Under the pieces are notes generated by a model. That model ran no database searches. It had not been told where the DNA came from and saw only the letters and a program-made list of their open reading frames with translations. Positions 23,824 to 32,656 of a stretch of 64,000 nt of DNA are shown here, one piece after another. This DNA comes from Prevotella sp. UBA3776 (lineage in GTDB: Bacteria; Bacteroidota; Bacteroidia; Bacteroidales; Bacteroidaceae), in assembly GCA_002369515.1 (NCBI GenBank), contig DFFM01000015.1, forward strand, positions 73,130 to 137,129. Reading direction: 5' to 3'. The translations under genes were made by a program, and so were the position numbers. Positions within the stretch are counted from its first letter, which is position 1, and every line of letters starts with the position of its first letter.

Positions 23824-24651
23824 ATGAGAAAGTGTGTTTATCTCATGGTATTTGTGGGCGTTTTTGCCGCACTGACCACAGGATGTTCCGACCGCAAAGC
23901 AGCTGGGAGCAACGAGTCCTTGGCGGGTGATTCCTTGCCGGCCGACACATTGGACCAGGGCATTACCGAGATGCCCCGCGGAGCCGACGAGTTGTTCGAC
24001 GATTTCATTTTCAACTTTGCCGTGAGCCGCAAACTGCAGCTCGAGCGCATATCGTTCCCCTTGGAGGTGAAGCGCGGGGCAAAGGTGGAGCATGTGGCCA
24101 AAAAACAGTGGAAAACCGAGCATTTCTTCATGGACCAGGACTACTACACCATGATTTTCGATAACCGCGAAGAAATGGAACTGACCAAGGACACGGCAGT
24201 GAGTCATGTGGTGATAGAGAAAATCTACCTGAACAAAAAGACGGTGAAGCAGTATGTGTTCAACCGTGTGGGAGGCAAATGGATGATGCAGGAAATGCAC
24301 GTCGATGCCATGTATCAGAACAACAACGCCTCTTTCCTTCAGTTCTATCAGCGTTTTGCCAGCGACCCCGAGTTTCAGATTGAAAGCATGAACGAGACCG
24401 TGGAGTTCACCTCGCCCAATCCCGACGACGACTTCAGCAGTCAGACGGGCGAGATAGTGCCCGAGCAGTGGCCTTCGTTCAAACCTTCGCTCATTCCCGA
24501 AGGTTTCATTTACAACATCATCTACGGCCAGCAGTACAAGGACAGCGACCAGAAAATATTCGTCATCCATGGCATTGCCAACGGATTTGCCTCGGAAATG
24601 ACTTTCCGCAAGGTCAATGGCAAATGGAAACTCGTAAAGTTTAATTCGTAG
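23824..24651 (+). CDS. DUF4348 lipoprotein
   Basis: The 275-residue protein has a lipoprotein signal (MRKCVYLMVFVGVFAALTTGC, with Cys21 as the lipidated residue). The mature part matches the DUF4348 family of Bacteroidetes in its PRGADELFDDFIFNFAVSRKLQLERISFPL region. It is likely an outer-membrane lipoprotein of unknown function. It is separated by only five bases from murB, so it is translated from the same message. Confidence 0.8.
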   Translation: MRKCVYLMVFVGVFAALTTGCSDRKAAGSNESLAGDSLPADTLDQGITEMPRGADELFDDFIFNFAVSRKLQLERISFPLEVKRGAKVEHVAKKQWKTEHFFMDQDYYTMIFDNREEMELTKDTAVSHVVIEKIYLNKKTVKQYVFNRVGGKWMMQEMHVDAMYQNNNASFLQFYQRFASDPEFQIESMNETVEFTSPNPDDDFSSQTGEIVPEQWPSFKPSLIPEGFIYNIIYGQQYKDSDQKIFVIHGIANGFASEMTFRKVNGKWKLVKFNS

Positions 24652-24656
24652 AAGGC

Positions 24657-25688
24657 ATGAAGGACCTTGTCAATTATAGTCTTTTGCCGCACAACACATT
24701 TGGCATCGATGCCAAATGTCGTCGTTTTGTGGAGTTCGCCTCCGTCAGCGAGGCCGTCCAGGTGGCCGCTCTGTTGCGCCAGGACATCAATTCACCCTTC
24801 ATGGTTGTCGGCGGCGGCAGCAACCTGCTCCTGACGGCCGACTATGATGGCACGGTGGTCCACTCGGCCATCCGTGGCATCGAGCAGTCGCCTGTGCCGT
24901 CGGATGCGGATGGCGACACCGTGCTGGTGCGTTGCGGCAGTGGCGAGGTGTGGGACGACGTGGTGGCTCACTGCGTTGCCCAGGGATGGCACGGTGCCGA
25001 AAACCTGTCGCTCATTCCTGGCGAAGTGGGGGCAAGTGCGGTGCAAAACATCGGAGCCTACGGAGTCGAGGCCAAGGACATCATCCACCGGGTGGAGGCA
25101 GTGGAGATAGCCACTGGTGCGTGTCGGACGTTCTCGGCGGCCGACTGCGACTATGCCTACCGTCAGAGCCGCTTCAAGCACGAGTGGAAGAACCGCTTCC
25201 TCATTACGCACGTCACCTACAGGTTGAGCCGCACTTTTGCGCCCCATCTGGACTATGGCAACATTCGCCAGGAACTGTTGAGCCGCGCCATCAGCCAGCC
25301 AACGGCTGCCCAGCTGCGCCAGGCCATCATCGACATACGCAACGCAAAACTGCCCGACCCTGCCGTGGAGGGCAATGCGGGCAGTTTCTTTATGAACCCC
25401 ATCGTCAGTCGCGAGAAGTTCAACCAGTTGCAGGCACACTATCCGCAGATGCCTCACTACTACATCGACGACAATCATGAGAAAGTGCCTGCCGGATGGA
25501 TGATCGACCAGTGCGGATGGAAAGGCCGTTCGTTGGGTAAGGCCGGCGTTCACAGCAAGCAGGCGTTGGTGCTTGTCAACCGCGGAGGAGCCTGCGGAAA
25601 CGACATCGTTGCGCTCAGCGATGCCATCCGCCGCGACGTGTCCGCCAAGTTCGGCATAGACATCTACCCCGAGGTGAACATCGTCTAG
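24657..25688 (+). CDS. murB: UDP-N-acetylenolpyruvoylglucosamine reductase
   Basis: A 343-residue type I MurB. The FAD-binding motif is VVGGGSNLLL, followed by SLIPGEVGASAVQNIGAYGVEAKD, YAYRQSRFK and GNAGSFFMNPIV. PAGWMIDQCGWKG is the C-terminal family motif. The serine in the GNAGSFF motif is the general acid of MurB enzymes. It makes UDP-MurNAc for peptidoglycan. It starts at ATG 24657 directly after the DUF4348 stop. Confidence 0.97.
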   Translation: MKDLVNYSLLPHNTFGIDAKCRRFVEFASVSEAVQVAALLRQDINSPFMVVGGGSNLLLTADYDGTVVHSAIRGIEQSPVPSDADGDTVLVRCGSGEVWDDVVAHCVAQGWHGAENLSLIPGEVGASAVQNIGAYGVEAKDIIHRVEAVEIATGACRTFSAADCDYAYRQSRFKHEWKNRFLITHVTYRLSRTFAPHLDYGNIRQELLSRAISQPTAAQLRQAIIDIRNAKLPDPAVEGNAGSFFMNPIVSREKFNQLQAHYPQMPHYYIDDNHEKVPAGWMIDQCGWKGRSLGKAGVHSKQALVLVNRGGACGNDIVALSDAIRRDVSAKFGIDIYPEVNIV

Positions 25689-25754
25689 CGTCCTTTCTCT
25701 CCGTCCCGCAGGTTGCACAGCGCAACCTGCCCCACACAAAATAAGGAAACCATC

Positions 25755-26516
25755 ATGCAGCTAACATTTCTAGGAACAGGTACATCGGGCGGCGTGCCCA
25801 GCATCGGATGCAGTTGCGAGGTGTGCAGAAGCACCGACCCGCGCGACCGCCGACTGCGCAGTTCGGCCATTCTAGAAACCGAAACCACACGCCTGCTCAT
25901 CGACTGCGGCCCCGACTTCCGCCAGCAGATACTCTCACAGCCGTTTCGCCCTTTCGACGGCATACTGCTCACTCACATCCATTTCGACCATGTGGCGGGG
26001 CTCGACGACCTGCGCCCCTTCTGTGTGTTTGGCGACCTCGAAATCTACACCAACCAGCGCACAGCCCAGAGCCTGCGCACCACCATGCCCTATTGCTTCA
26101 CCAAGAAACTCTATCCCGGAGTGCCTCGCCTCAATCTGCACGAAGTGGCTCCGCACCAGCCTTTCCGCATTGGCGACATCGAGGTGATGCCCGTCGAAGT
26201 GATGCACGACTGGTTGCCCATTCTCGGCTTTCGTTTCGGCGCATTGGCTTACATCACCGACATGAAGACCATTGCCGACACCGAAATCGCCTTTTTGCAG
26301 GGTGTTGACACACTTGTGGTCGATGCGTTGCGCTGGGCTCCCGCCCATCATTCTCACATGGTGGTCGATGAGGCCATCGCCTTTGCGCGTAGGGTAGGGG
26401 CGCACCGCACCTACTTCATGCACTGCAACCACCAGATAGGACTGCACGAAGAAACCTCCCGCAGGTTGCCCGAGGGTTTCTTTTTGGCTTACGATGGTTT
26501 GGTGATAAAGGTCTGA
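25755..26516 (+). CDS. MBL-fold metallo-hydrolase, PhnP-like
   Basis: The 253-residue protein begins MQLTFLGTGTSGGVPSIGCSCEVC. The metal-binding signature is LLTHIHFDHVAGLDDL. Further histidines lie in PVEVMHDWLP, APAHHSHMVVDEA and FMHCNHQIGLHEE. The double Cys near the N-terminus (CSCEVC) recalls the structural zinc site of PhnP-type phosphodiesterases. The likely substrates are cyclic phosphodiesters; that is inference from the family. The start is after a poorly conserved extension that the longer frame offers. It follows murB by 66 bases. Confidence 0.87.
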   Translation: MQLTFLGTGTSGGVPSIGCSCEVCRSTDPRDRRLRSSAILETETTRLLIDCGPDFRQQILSQPFRPFDGILLTHIHFDHVAGLDDLRPFCVFGDLEIYTNQRTAQSLRTTMPYCFTKKLYPGVPRLNLHEVAPHQPFRIGDIEVMPVEVMHDWLPILGFRFGALAYITDMKTIADTEIAFLQGVDTLVVDALRWAPAHHSHMVVDEAIAFARRVGAHRTYFMHCNHQIGLHEETSRRLPEGFFLAYDGLVIKV

Positions 26517-26534
26517 GTGAGTGTTTTTGTGGGC

Positions 26535-26813
26535 TTATTTCTTCTTTCCCTTGAACTTCCTGTAAAGTTTCCAGCCCAGGATGATGGCGTCCAGCACACC
26601 GGCACCCGTGCTCATCAGTCCCGAAACGCGCATGCCCTTCGAGGGGGAGTCTGTTTTGCTGAACAGGCTTTTCCACATGGTTTGAATCTGGGTGTCGTCT
26701 TTCTGTATCTGTTTGCGCAGTTGTTCCTTTCTTCGCTGGATGGCCGTCAGCGAAGTGTAGAGTTGTGGAGTGGTTTCTGCAGAAATGGGAGGAAGTTCGT
26801 TGTAAGAGTTCAT
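26535..26813 (-). CDS. small protein in the YtxH/holin-like operon
   Basis: The 92-residue protein consists of a helical, Gln/Lys-rich part (SLTAIQRRKEQLRKQIQKDDTQIQ, predicted coiled coil) and a C-terminal segment rich in Gly and hydrophobics (VSGLMSTGAGVLDAIILGWKLYRKFKGKKK). The latter may sit at the membrane. It is the last gene of the minus-strand trio with the holin-like and YtxH proteins. Such trios are common in Bacteroidetes and are thought to relate to envelope stress. The function is not known. Confidence 0.65.
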   Translation of the reverse strand: MNSYNELPPISAETTPQLYTSLTAIQRRKEQLRKQIQKDDTQIQTMWKSLFSKTDSPSKGMRVSGLMSTGAGVLDAIILGWKLYRKFKGKKK

Positions 26814-26869
26814 GAGCGGGGTGATGTGTGGAAAAATGAAAATCTGTGGATGCTGGGCAGCCTGTGGGC

Positions 26870-27217
26870 TCACTGCATGAGCAGTCCTGCCAGGAACCTC
26901 ACCAGCGGACGCTCCACCCAGCGCTTGCGGAAGATGACAAACAGCAGCAGCGCCACTAGATAGACGGCGGCCACAATGCAGAAGGCAGGGGCATGACCCA
27001 CGTGGGGGGCCATGGCGTAGGCAGCCGCAAACGAGAAGTAGATGAGCATGATGATGAGCAGCAGGAAGAGCACCGCCGCAATGATGAGCGCCGTTATCAG
27101 GCGCACCACCTTGTCAATTACATCGAGCTTCACGAATTCACTCTGAAGCCCGATGTAATGTTTCAGCACTTCCACCAGCTGACCGATGGTTTCTATGTTT
27201 CTGTCGTTCGAGAACAT
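26870..27217 (-). CDS. phage-holin-like membrane protein (holin 3_6 family)
   Basis: The 115-residue protein has a helical N-terminus (VLKHYIGLQSEFVKLDVIDKVV) and two membrane segments (LITALIIAAVLFLLLIIMLIYF and CIVAAVYLVALLLFVIFRK). It fits the holin superfamily III-like proteins that are chromosomal and not tied to phage. The start at 27217 (MFSNDRNIETIGQLVEVL) is preferred; the longer frame adds a Lys/Arg/Ser-rich stretch. The adjacent YtxH and 92-residue genes point to envelope stress maintenance. Confidence 0.8.
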   Translation of the reverse strand: MFSNDRNIETIGQLVEVLKHYIGLQSEFVKLDVIDKVVRLITALIIAAVLFLLLIIMLIYFSFAAAYAMAPHVGHAPAFCIVAAVYLVALLLFVIFRKRWVERPLVRFLAGLLMQ

Positions 27218-27233
27218 AGTCGCTGTGCTTTTT

Positions 27234-27452
27234 TTAGTCGATAACCTCTTCGGCGGCCTCCTTGATGTCGTCAACGAGGTCTTCCATTTCCTTGCGGTTC
27301 AGTTTGATGTTGTGCTTCTTGCAGAAGTCGTCCACTGTGTCTGAAATCTTTGCACGTGTGTCCGTTCCCTTTTCGGGAGCCATGAGCAGACCCAGGGCGG
27401 CGCCGGCAATGGCACCTCCGAGGAATGCACCGATGTAGCCTAATGTTTTCAT
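27234..27452 (-). CDS. YtxH-domain protein
   Basis: The 72-residue protein has the YtxH/gas-vesicle-like pattern: an N-terminal Gly/Ala-rich helix (YIGAFLGGAIAGAALGLLMAPEKGTDTR) and an amphipathic charged C-terminal helix. It is the first gene of a three-gene minus-strand operon. Members are often induced in stationary phase or stress. A weak -7 box (TAAATTTG, 27598-27591 on the minus strand) and an inverted repeat at 27518-27574 lie in its upstream region. Confidence 0.82.
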   Translation of the reverse strand: MKTLGYIGAFLGGAIAGAALGLLMAPEKGTDTRAKISDTVDDFCKKHNIKLNRKEMEDLVDDIKEAAEEVID

Positions 27453-27517
27453 ACCGTTTGTTGTTTTTATTAAGATTAAACTTTAAAGAAATTGATGCCT
27501 TTGTCCTTGCTTTTCAC

Positions 27518-27574
27518 AAGCCCTTTCCCTTGTCCGCGCAACGCCTTCGGGTCGCTCTGTCGGGGGGAGGGCTT
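27518..27574. repeat. imperfect inverted repeat with AAGCCCT ends
   Basis: AAGCCCT and AGGGCTT bound a G/C-rich core, followed by a T run on the plus strand. It resembles a degenerate member of the palindromic element family but is too diverged to be sure. Confidence 0.4.
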
Positions 27575-27778
27575 TTTCTGAATGCAATCGCAAATTTACA
27601 AAAATCTTTTCAGAAGTAAAGAAAAATGTGCTCTATTTTTTGTTAAAAAGGCCGTATTTCCCTCATTTAACAAACTTTATGTGCCTTTTTTCTGCTTTTT
27701 CGGCCGATTTTGTGTAATTTCGCACGGAAATAGAGAAATCAAACAAATTTTATCATCAAAAATAACACATTATTGATT

Positions 27779-28270
27779 ATGAAAAAACTTATGGTTTTGT
27801 GCGCAGGAATGTGCATGTTGATGGCATTTACTAGTTGTGGCGGTTCAAAAGAAAGCGCTTACCGCAAGGCTTACGAGAAAGCAAAGGCTCAGGAGGCCGC
27901 CAACAGTGGACAGAGCATCGAGGAAGACGTGACGGTTGTTGCTCCCGTGGTGACTCGTCCGGCTACCCAGAACACGGTTGTTGACAATGGCGACAACGTG
28001 TCGGTTCGTCAGGAGTCGGTGTCGGTCATCAGCGGTGCCGGTCTGCGCAACTTCAGCGTGGTGGTTGGCTCGTTCTCACTGAAGAGCAATGCCGAGGGCT
28101 TGCAGAACACGCTCAAGGCCGCTGGCTATGATGCACAGATTGCCTACAACTCCGAGCGCAACATGTATCGCGTTGTAGCCGCCACCTACGACAACAAACT
28201 CGACGCTGCCCGCAGCCGCGACCAGTTCCGCAGCCAGTATCCCGACGCATGGCTGCTCTTCGCTAAATAA
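27779..28270 (+). CDS. SPOR-domain lipoprotein
   Basis: The 163-residue protein has a lipoprotein signal (MKKLMVLCAGMCMLMAFTSC, lipidated Cys at the end). A Lys/Ala/Glu-rich linker follows. The C-terminal 75 residues are a SPOR domain (FSVVVGSFSLKSNAEGLQNTL; AQIAYNSERNMYRVVAATY; RSRDQFRSQYPDAWLLF). SPOR domains bind denuded glycan strands, so the protein should sit in the periplasm near septal peptidoglycan. ATG 27779 is preferred to the upstream TTG. It precedes ruvX by 30 bases. Confidence 0.9.
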   Translation: MKKLMVLCAGMCMLMAFTSCGGSKESAYRKAYEKAKAQEAANSGQSIEEDVTVVAPVVTRPATQNTVVDNGDNVSVRQESVSVISGAGLRNFSVVVGSFSLKSNAEGLQNTLKAAGYDAQIAYNSERNMYRVVAATYDNKLDAARSRDQFRSQYPDAWLLFAK

Positions 28271-28300
28271 ACCCTTCTTTCCAAGGCTCTCTCTAGCGAA

Positions 28301-28723
28301 GTGGCGCGTATCTTGTCAATCGATTACGGTAAGAAACGTACAGGTATAGCAGTCACCGACCCTCTGCAAATCATTGCTGGAGGGTTGGCGACTGTTTCTA
28401 CATCTGAGCTGTTCGACTATCTCTCGGCCTATGTGGCCCGCGAGCCCGTCGAGCGGCTGGTGGTGGGCAAACCCATGCAGCCCAACGGCCGGCCCAGCGA
28501 GAACATGGAGCGCGTGACCCAGTTTGTCAACCGTTGGCGAAAAGCCATGCCCGCCATCCCCGTTGACTACTACGACGAGCGGTTCACCTCGGTGCTTGCC
28601 CACAGGGCCATGCTCGAAGGCGGGCTGCGCAAGAAAGCACGACAGGACAAGGCACTCGTCGATGAAATCAGTGCCACCATCATCCTGCAAAACTATCTGG
28701 AGTCGAGAAGAATCAGGGGATAA
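28301..28723 (+). CDS. ruvX: RuvX/YqgF Holliday-junction-resolvase-like nuclease
   Basis: A 140-residue RNase H-fold protein starting with GTG. Acidic residues are found in ILSIDYGKKRTGIAVTD (first Asp) and in DYYDERFTS, with VDEISATIILQNYL at the end. VVGKPMQPNGRPSENMERV is the family's conserved middle motif. In bacteria this protein is needed for 16S rRNA 5' processing. It precedes def by 97 bases. Confidence 0.95.
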   Translation: MARILSIDYGKKRTGIAVTDPLQIIAGGLATVSTSELFDYLSAYVAREPVERLVVGKPMQPNGRPSENMERVTQFVNRWRKAMPAIPVDYYDERFTSVLAHRAMLEGGLRKKARQDKALVDEISATIILQNYLESRRIRG

Positions 28724-28766
28724 GCTGCGTTTGCCGACCGAGCCACAGTCGCTCCTATGCTCCTGA

Positions 28767-28808
28767 ACTCCCACGTCTCAACACTCCTACACTCCCACAC
28801 TCCTAAAA
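28767..28808. repeat. degenerate tandem repeat, ACTCCCAC unit
   Basis: About five imperfect 8-9 bp units (AACTCCCACGTC, AACACTCCTAC, ACTCCCACACTCCTA) fill the gap between ruvX and def, and so would be transcribed. Confidence 0.6.
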
Positions 28809-28820
28809 AAAACGACAAAA

Positions 28821-29381
28821 ATGATTCTACCTATTTATATATATGGTCAGCCAGTGCTCCGCAAGGAGTCTGAAGACATCACCCCCGACTACCCCGACCT
28901 GCAGCAGCTCATCGCCGACATGTACGAAACGCTCACCCAGAGCGACGGCATCGGGCTGGCCGCTCCGCAGATTGGCAAAGCCATCCGGCTGGTTGTCATC
29001 GACCTCACCCCGCTGGCCGACGACCTGCCCGAATACAAGGACTTCCGCCATGTGTTCATCAATCCGCACATCGTGGAGTACGACGACACCCACACCTCCA
29101 CCTCCGAGGAGGGCTGCCTCAGTCTGCCCGGCATCCACGAGAATGTCACCCGTCCAACGCGCATCCACGTGCGCTATCAGGACGAGCAGTTCCAGGAGCA
29201 CGACGAGTGGGTGGAGGGCTATCTCGCCCGCGTCATGCAGCACGAGTTCGACCATCTCGACGCCACCATGTTCATCGACCGCATAGGACCCCTGCGCAAA
29301 CAGCTCATCAAGAACAAGCTCCGCGCCCTCACCCAGGGTCGCTACCGCTGCTCCTACCGCACCAAGCCGGTGAAGCGCTGA
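28821..29381 (+). CDS. def: peptide deformylase
   Basis: A 186-residue metalloprotease-like enzyme. The three family motifs are GIGLAAPQIG, EEGCLSLPG (the metal Cys) and QHEFDHLDATMFID (HExxH with the two metal His). It removes the formyl group from nascent N-termini. The C-terminus is basic. It has the standard length. Confidence 0.97.
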   Translation: MILPIYIYGQPVLRKESEDITPDYPDLQQLIADMYETLTQSDGIGLAAPQIGKAIRLVVIDLTPLADDLPEYKDFRHVFINPHIVEYDDTHTSTSEEGCLSLPGIHENVTRPTRIHVRYQDEQFQEHDEWVEGYLARVMQHEFDHLDATMFIDRIGPLRKQLIKNKLRALTQGRYRCSYRTKPVKR

Positions 29382-29433
29382 TCGACAGTTCTTTAAAAAA
29401 AAAGTATTCGTAAAAACAACTTCTGTGTGGAAA

Positions 29434-29551
29434 GTTGCAGACCCCACTCCCAGCCCCTCCCCTTGAAGGGAGGGGAAGGGTTTTGCAACACACCAACGCC
29501 CTGTGCGGAGTCTCCCCGCCCCTCAAGGGGAGGGGATGGGGGTGGGGTCTG
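29434..29551. repeat. type 2 G/C element with GACCCCACYCCC ends, copy 1
   Basis: It begins GCAGACCCCACTCCCAGCCC and ends GATGGGGGTGGGGTCTGTA, with internal CCCCTCCCCTTGAAGGGAGG-type palindromes. It differs from the first family in its end sequence but has a similar design: C runs, short palindromes and about 120 bp. It lies between def and the TPR gene. Confidence 0.75.
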
Positions 29552-29651
29552 TAACTTCATCCATTCACACCAAATCTTCATCCATTCTCACCAAATCTTC
29601 ATCAATTTCTACCAAGTTATTTTTCCCCATTACTAAAAAAAAGGCGTATCC

Positions 29652-31646
29652 ATGGGATTGAGGTGCAAAACCGGCAGACTGTTGTTGCTGACCGTGCTAC
29701 AGTGGTTGATTGTCTGCAGTCAATGGTCAGTTTGCCGCGCTCAGTTCAATACTGAGCGGCTGATCACCGTGGGACGCAGCGCCCTCTACTACGAGGACTA
29801 CGTGCTCAGCATACAGTATTTCAACCAGGCCATCTCGGCCAAACCCTATCTCTACGAGCCGTGGTACTACCGCGGCGTGGCCAAATTCTATCTCGACGAC
29901 TTCGGAGGCTCCGAGGCCGACTGTTCCGAGGCCATCCGCATCAATCCCTACATCACCGGCATTTACGAACTGCGCGGACTGTGCCGCATACGCCAGAAGA
30001 AGTTCTCAGAGGCCATCGCCGACTACGACAAGGCCCTGCAGTTCGACCCCTCCAACCAGGCTTTCTGGTACAACCGTGTGCTCTGCCGCATCCAGAACAA
30101 AGACTACGACGACGCCCACCGCGACCTCGACTCCATGACCGTGCGCTGGAAGAAGTATGCACCCGCCTTCTCGCTCAAGGCCGAAGTGTTCATTCAGCAG
30201 GGCGACACCCTCAAGGGGGCCGAGTGGCTCGACAAAAGCCTCGACATCGACCCCTACAACGGCGACGCCTGGACCGTCAGGGCGGCCATCAGCCTCTCGC
30301 GCAAAAAGTGGCGCGAGGCCGAACAGCAGCTCGGCAAGGCCATCCACCTGAAACCCAAGGTGGTGAACAACTACATCAACCGCGCCTTGGCCCGCTACAA
30401 CATCAACAACCTGCGCGGAGCCATGCAGGACTACGACAAGGCCTTGGACCTTGACCCCAACAACTTCATTGGCCACTACAACCGGGCTCAGTTGCGTGTG
30501 CAGGTGGGCGACGACAACCGCGCCATTCTCGATTTCGACTACATTCTCGAGCACGAGCCCGCTGACGTCATGGCCCGCTTCAATCGGGCACTGCTGCGCG
30601 ACCGCACCGGCGACCTGCGGGGAGCCATCGACGACTACTCGCGCGTCATTGAGGTATATCCCAACTTCTGGACCGGACTCCACTACCGCGCCCGCTGCTA
30701 CCGAAGACTGGGCATGACGGCCAAGGCCGAGATGGACGAGTTTCGCATCTTCAAGGCCCAAATGGACAAGCATCTGGGCATTCAGCCGCGGCTCAAGAAA
30801 CACCAGATGCGCCGACAGAGCGACATCGACCTGGAAAAATACAACCAACTCGTGGTGGCCGACGAACAGACCGTTGAGCACGAGTACAACAGCGTCTATC
30901 GCGGCAAGGTGCAGAACCGCAAGGTGCAAGCCGACCTGCTCCCCATGTATCAGCTCGACTTCGCACAGTACGACAACGGCGTGAACACCTTCCAGGCCTT
31001 CGATGCCGAGGTCGAACGGTTCAACGCCACACTTGGAGCTGCCCATCCGCTCTTCGTCACCTGCTCGCAGCGCACACTCTCGCAGGAAGGGCTCGACGAG
31101 TATTTCAGCCTCATTGCCTCGCTCACACGCGACATCACCGGCAAACGCACAGCGGCCGAGAGCATGCCCCTGCTCCTGCTGCGCGCCGTGGCCTACGCCA
31201 AGACGCAGAACTTCGACGATGCCATGAGCGACCTCACCCTTTGTCTGCAGACCGACAGCACCTGCGCACTGGCCTACTGGCAGCGCGCCGTCTGTCAGGC
31301 AATGGTCAACGAGTTCAATGCCTCGCAGGGCATCGACGTGCAGCTCAAGGCCGCCCGCGCCATGGACGACTTCAACCACGCCCTGCGGCTCGAGCCAGGC
31401 AGTGCCTTCCTGCTCTACGACCGGGCCAACCTCTATGCAGCCCGCAAGGACTACGCCCATGCCATCGACGACTACACCGCAGCCCTGAAGGCCAACCCGA
31501 GGCTGGCCGAAGCCTACTACAACCGCGGACTCTGCCGCATTCTGAGCAACCACAAGACTGAGGGCATACAGGATCTCAGCCGCGCCGGCGAGCTCGGGCT
31601 CTACGGCGCCTACAGCGTCATCAAGAAATACAGCGGCGAGAAGTAG
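29652..31646 (+). CDS. large secreted tetratricopeptide-repeat protein
   Basis: The 664-residue protein has a signal peptide-like N-terminus (LLLLTVLQWLIVCSQWSVCRAQ) and about twelve TPR units; examples are ALYYEDYVLSIQYFNQAISAKP, KKFSEAIADYDKALQFDPSN and DYAHAIDDYTAALKANPRL. It probably acts in the periplasm or at the outer membrane as a protein-protein interaction scaffold. A non-TPR linker (about 370-500) separates two TPR blocks. A specific role cannot be assigned. It follows def after a spacer of about 270 bases that carries a type 2 repeat. Confidence 0.88.
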   Translation: MGLRCKTGRLLLLTVLQWLIVCSQWSVCRAQFNTERLITVGRSALYYEDYVLSIQYFNQAISAKPYLYEPWYYRGVAKFYLDDFGGSEADCSEAIRINPYITGIYELRGLCRIRQKKFSEAIADYDKALQFDPSNQAFWYNRVLCRIQNKDYDDAHRDLDSMTVRWKKYAPAFSLKAEVFIQQGDTLKGAEWLDKSLDIDPYNGDAWTVRAAISLSRKKWREAEQQLGKAIHLKPKVVNNYINRALARYNINNLRGAMQDYDKALDLDPNNFIGHYNRAQLRVQVGDDNRAILDFDYILEHEPADVMARFNRALLRDRTGDLRGAIDDYSRVIEVYPNFWTGLHYRARCYRRLGMTAKAEMDEFRIFKAQMDKHLGIQPRLKKHQMRRQSDIDLEKYNQLVVADEQTVEHEYNSVYRGKVQNRKVQADLLPMYQLDFAQYDNGVNTFQAFDAEVERFNATLGAAHPLFVTCSQRTLSQEGLDEYFSLIASLTRDITGKRTAAESMPLLLLRAVAYAKTQNFDDAMSDLTLCLQTDSTCALAYWQRAVCQAMVNEFNASQGIDVQLKAARAMDDFNHALRLEPGSAFLLYDRANLYAARKDYAHAIDDYTAALKANPRLAEAYYNRGLCRILSNHKTEGIQDLSRAGELGLYGAYSVIKKYSGEK

Positions 31647-31694
31647 TCTGCCACGTGCGGCTTCCGCCACTCTCTTCAGCACCCCTATCACGTC

Positions 31695-31784
31695 ATTTCC
31701 CAAAAATAATCCCACCGAGTGGGAAAAAAGTCCCACCGCGTGGGAAAAAATTCCCAGCCCGTGGGATTTTCTTGAAATGACATT
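31695..31784. repeat. array of three short hairpins
   Basis: Three units, CCCACCGAGTGGG, CCCACCGCGTGGG and CCCAGCCCGTGGG, separated by A-rich stretches, follow the TPR gene. The whole block is bounded by TCATTTC and GAAATGACA, complementary ends. It may act as an end-of-transcript structure. Confidence 0.65.
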
Positions 31785-31805
31785 CTTGAAGAAACAACTT
31801 GGTAA

Positions 31806-31939
31806 GAGAAGTTACAGACCCCACCCCCGTCCCCTTCCCTTGAGAGTTCGGGGAGAACCGAACTGAGTCTAAGTGATATCTCGGCTGCGTGCAGTCTCCC
31901 CGCCCCTCAAGGGGAGGGGATGGGGGTGGGGTCTGTATC
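31806..31939. repeat. type 2 G/C element, copy 2
   Basis: It starts ACAGACCCCACCCCCGTCCC and ends GGGATGGGGGTGGGGTCTGT, nearly perfect complementary ends of about 21 bases. It includes GAACCGAACTGAGTCTAAGT, also found in the copy near 32430. Confidence 0.78.
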
Positions 31940-32350
31940 TTTCCACCCTAAATATCCAGGTTCTTTTAATGAAAATTAATGTCCAATTCATGGGAATTAA
32001 TGTTTGTTATTCTCACACAGATTCCTCAGATTTCTCAGATTTCATATATTGTAAAAAAAACATTCCAACGAGTCATCCATGTTCGTTTCTCGTCATTCTG
32101 ATTCCACAGACAATTCTGATTCCACAGACAATTCTGATTCCACAGATTATACAGTCGTGGATTCCACACACGGGGATTCCTGTGCAAAGTCTCATTGCTC
32201 GGCTGTGTGGATTCTCATTGCTCAGCTGTGCGTAGTCTCCCCGCCCCTCAATGGGAGGGGATGGGGGTGGGGCCTGTATCTTTCCACCCCAAATGTCCAG
32301 GTTCTATTAATGGAAATTAATGTCCAATTCGTGGGAATTAATGTTTGTTT
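31888..32350. repeat. direct duplication of about 130 bp, plus an 18-bp tandem repeat between the copies
   Basis: 31888-32018 and 32216-32350 share the same sequence with few changes: the right end of a type 2 element, then CTTTCCACCC, a GTCCAGGTTCT-type stretch and TTAATGTTTGTT. Between them, at 32095-32145, ATTCTGATTCCACAGACA repeats nearly three times. The spacer 31647-32656 has no gene I can support. Confidence 0.7.
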
Positions 32351-32397
32351 TCCTCACACGGATTCCCTTCCACTGGGCACAAATGGAGATGAAGTTA

Positions 32398-32485
32398 GAG
32401 ACCCCACCCCCGTCCCCCTCCCCTTGAGGGGCGGGGAGAACCGAGCTGAGTCTAAGTGATATCCAGGCTGCGCGCTGTCTCCCCA
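32398..32485. repeat. type 2 G/C element, copy 3 (right end missing)
   Basis: It starts AGACCCCACCCCCGTCCCCC and carries the GAACCGAGCTGAGTCTAAGT core of copy 2, then stops at GCTGTCTCCCC without the complementary end. Confidence 0.65.
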
Positions 32486-32618
32486 TTCGTTGTCAGTTGT
32501 TTCCCTTTGCGCGGGCATTTGCAGTCACCGTTTCACCTTCCTCCGCCCGATTCTTGCCATTTTTGAGTTAAATAATGAAAAAACACAGTTTTCATTTTCT
32601 TTTTTGGCCACTTAATCG

Positions 32619-32626
32619 TAACTTTG
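32619..32626 (+). promoter_or_regulatory. -7 box TAACTTTG for thrS
   Basis: TAACTTTG matches the consensus and lies 31 bases before the thrS ATG; the -33 element is less clear. Confidence 0.5.
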
Positions 32627-32656
32627 CAACTTGAAAAAAATTAATACTAAGTTGTT

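Noticed and set aside
25709..25731. Hairpin after murB (GCAGGTTGC stem)
   Set aside because: No T run follows, and the next gene is on the same strand 24 bases later, so it is not a good terminator; no other role could be supported.
26870..27217. Prophage marker (holin-like gene)
   Set aside because: It belongs to a chromosomal family paired with YtxH. No phage structural, integrase or lysis genes are nearby.
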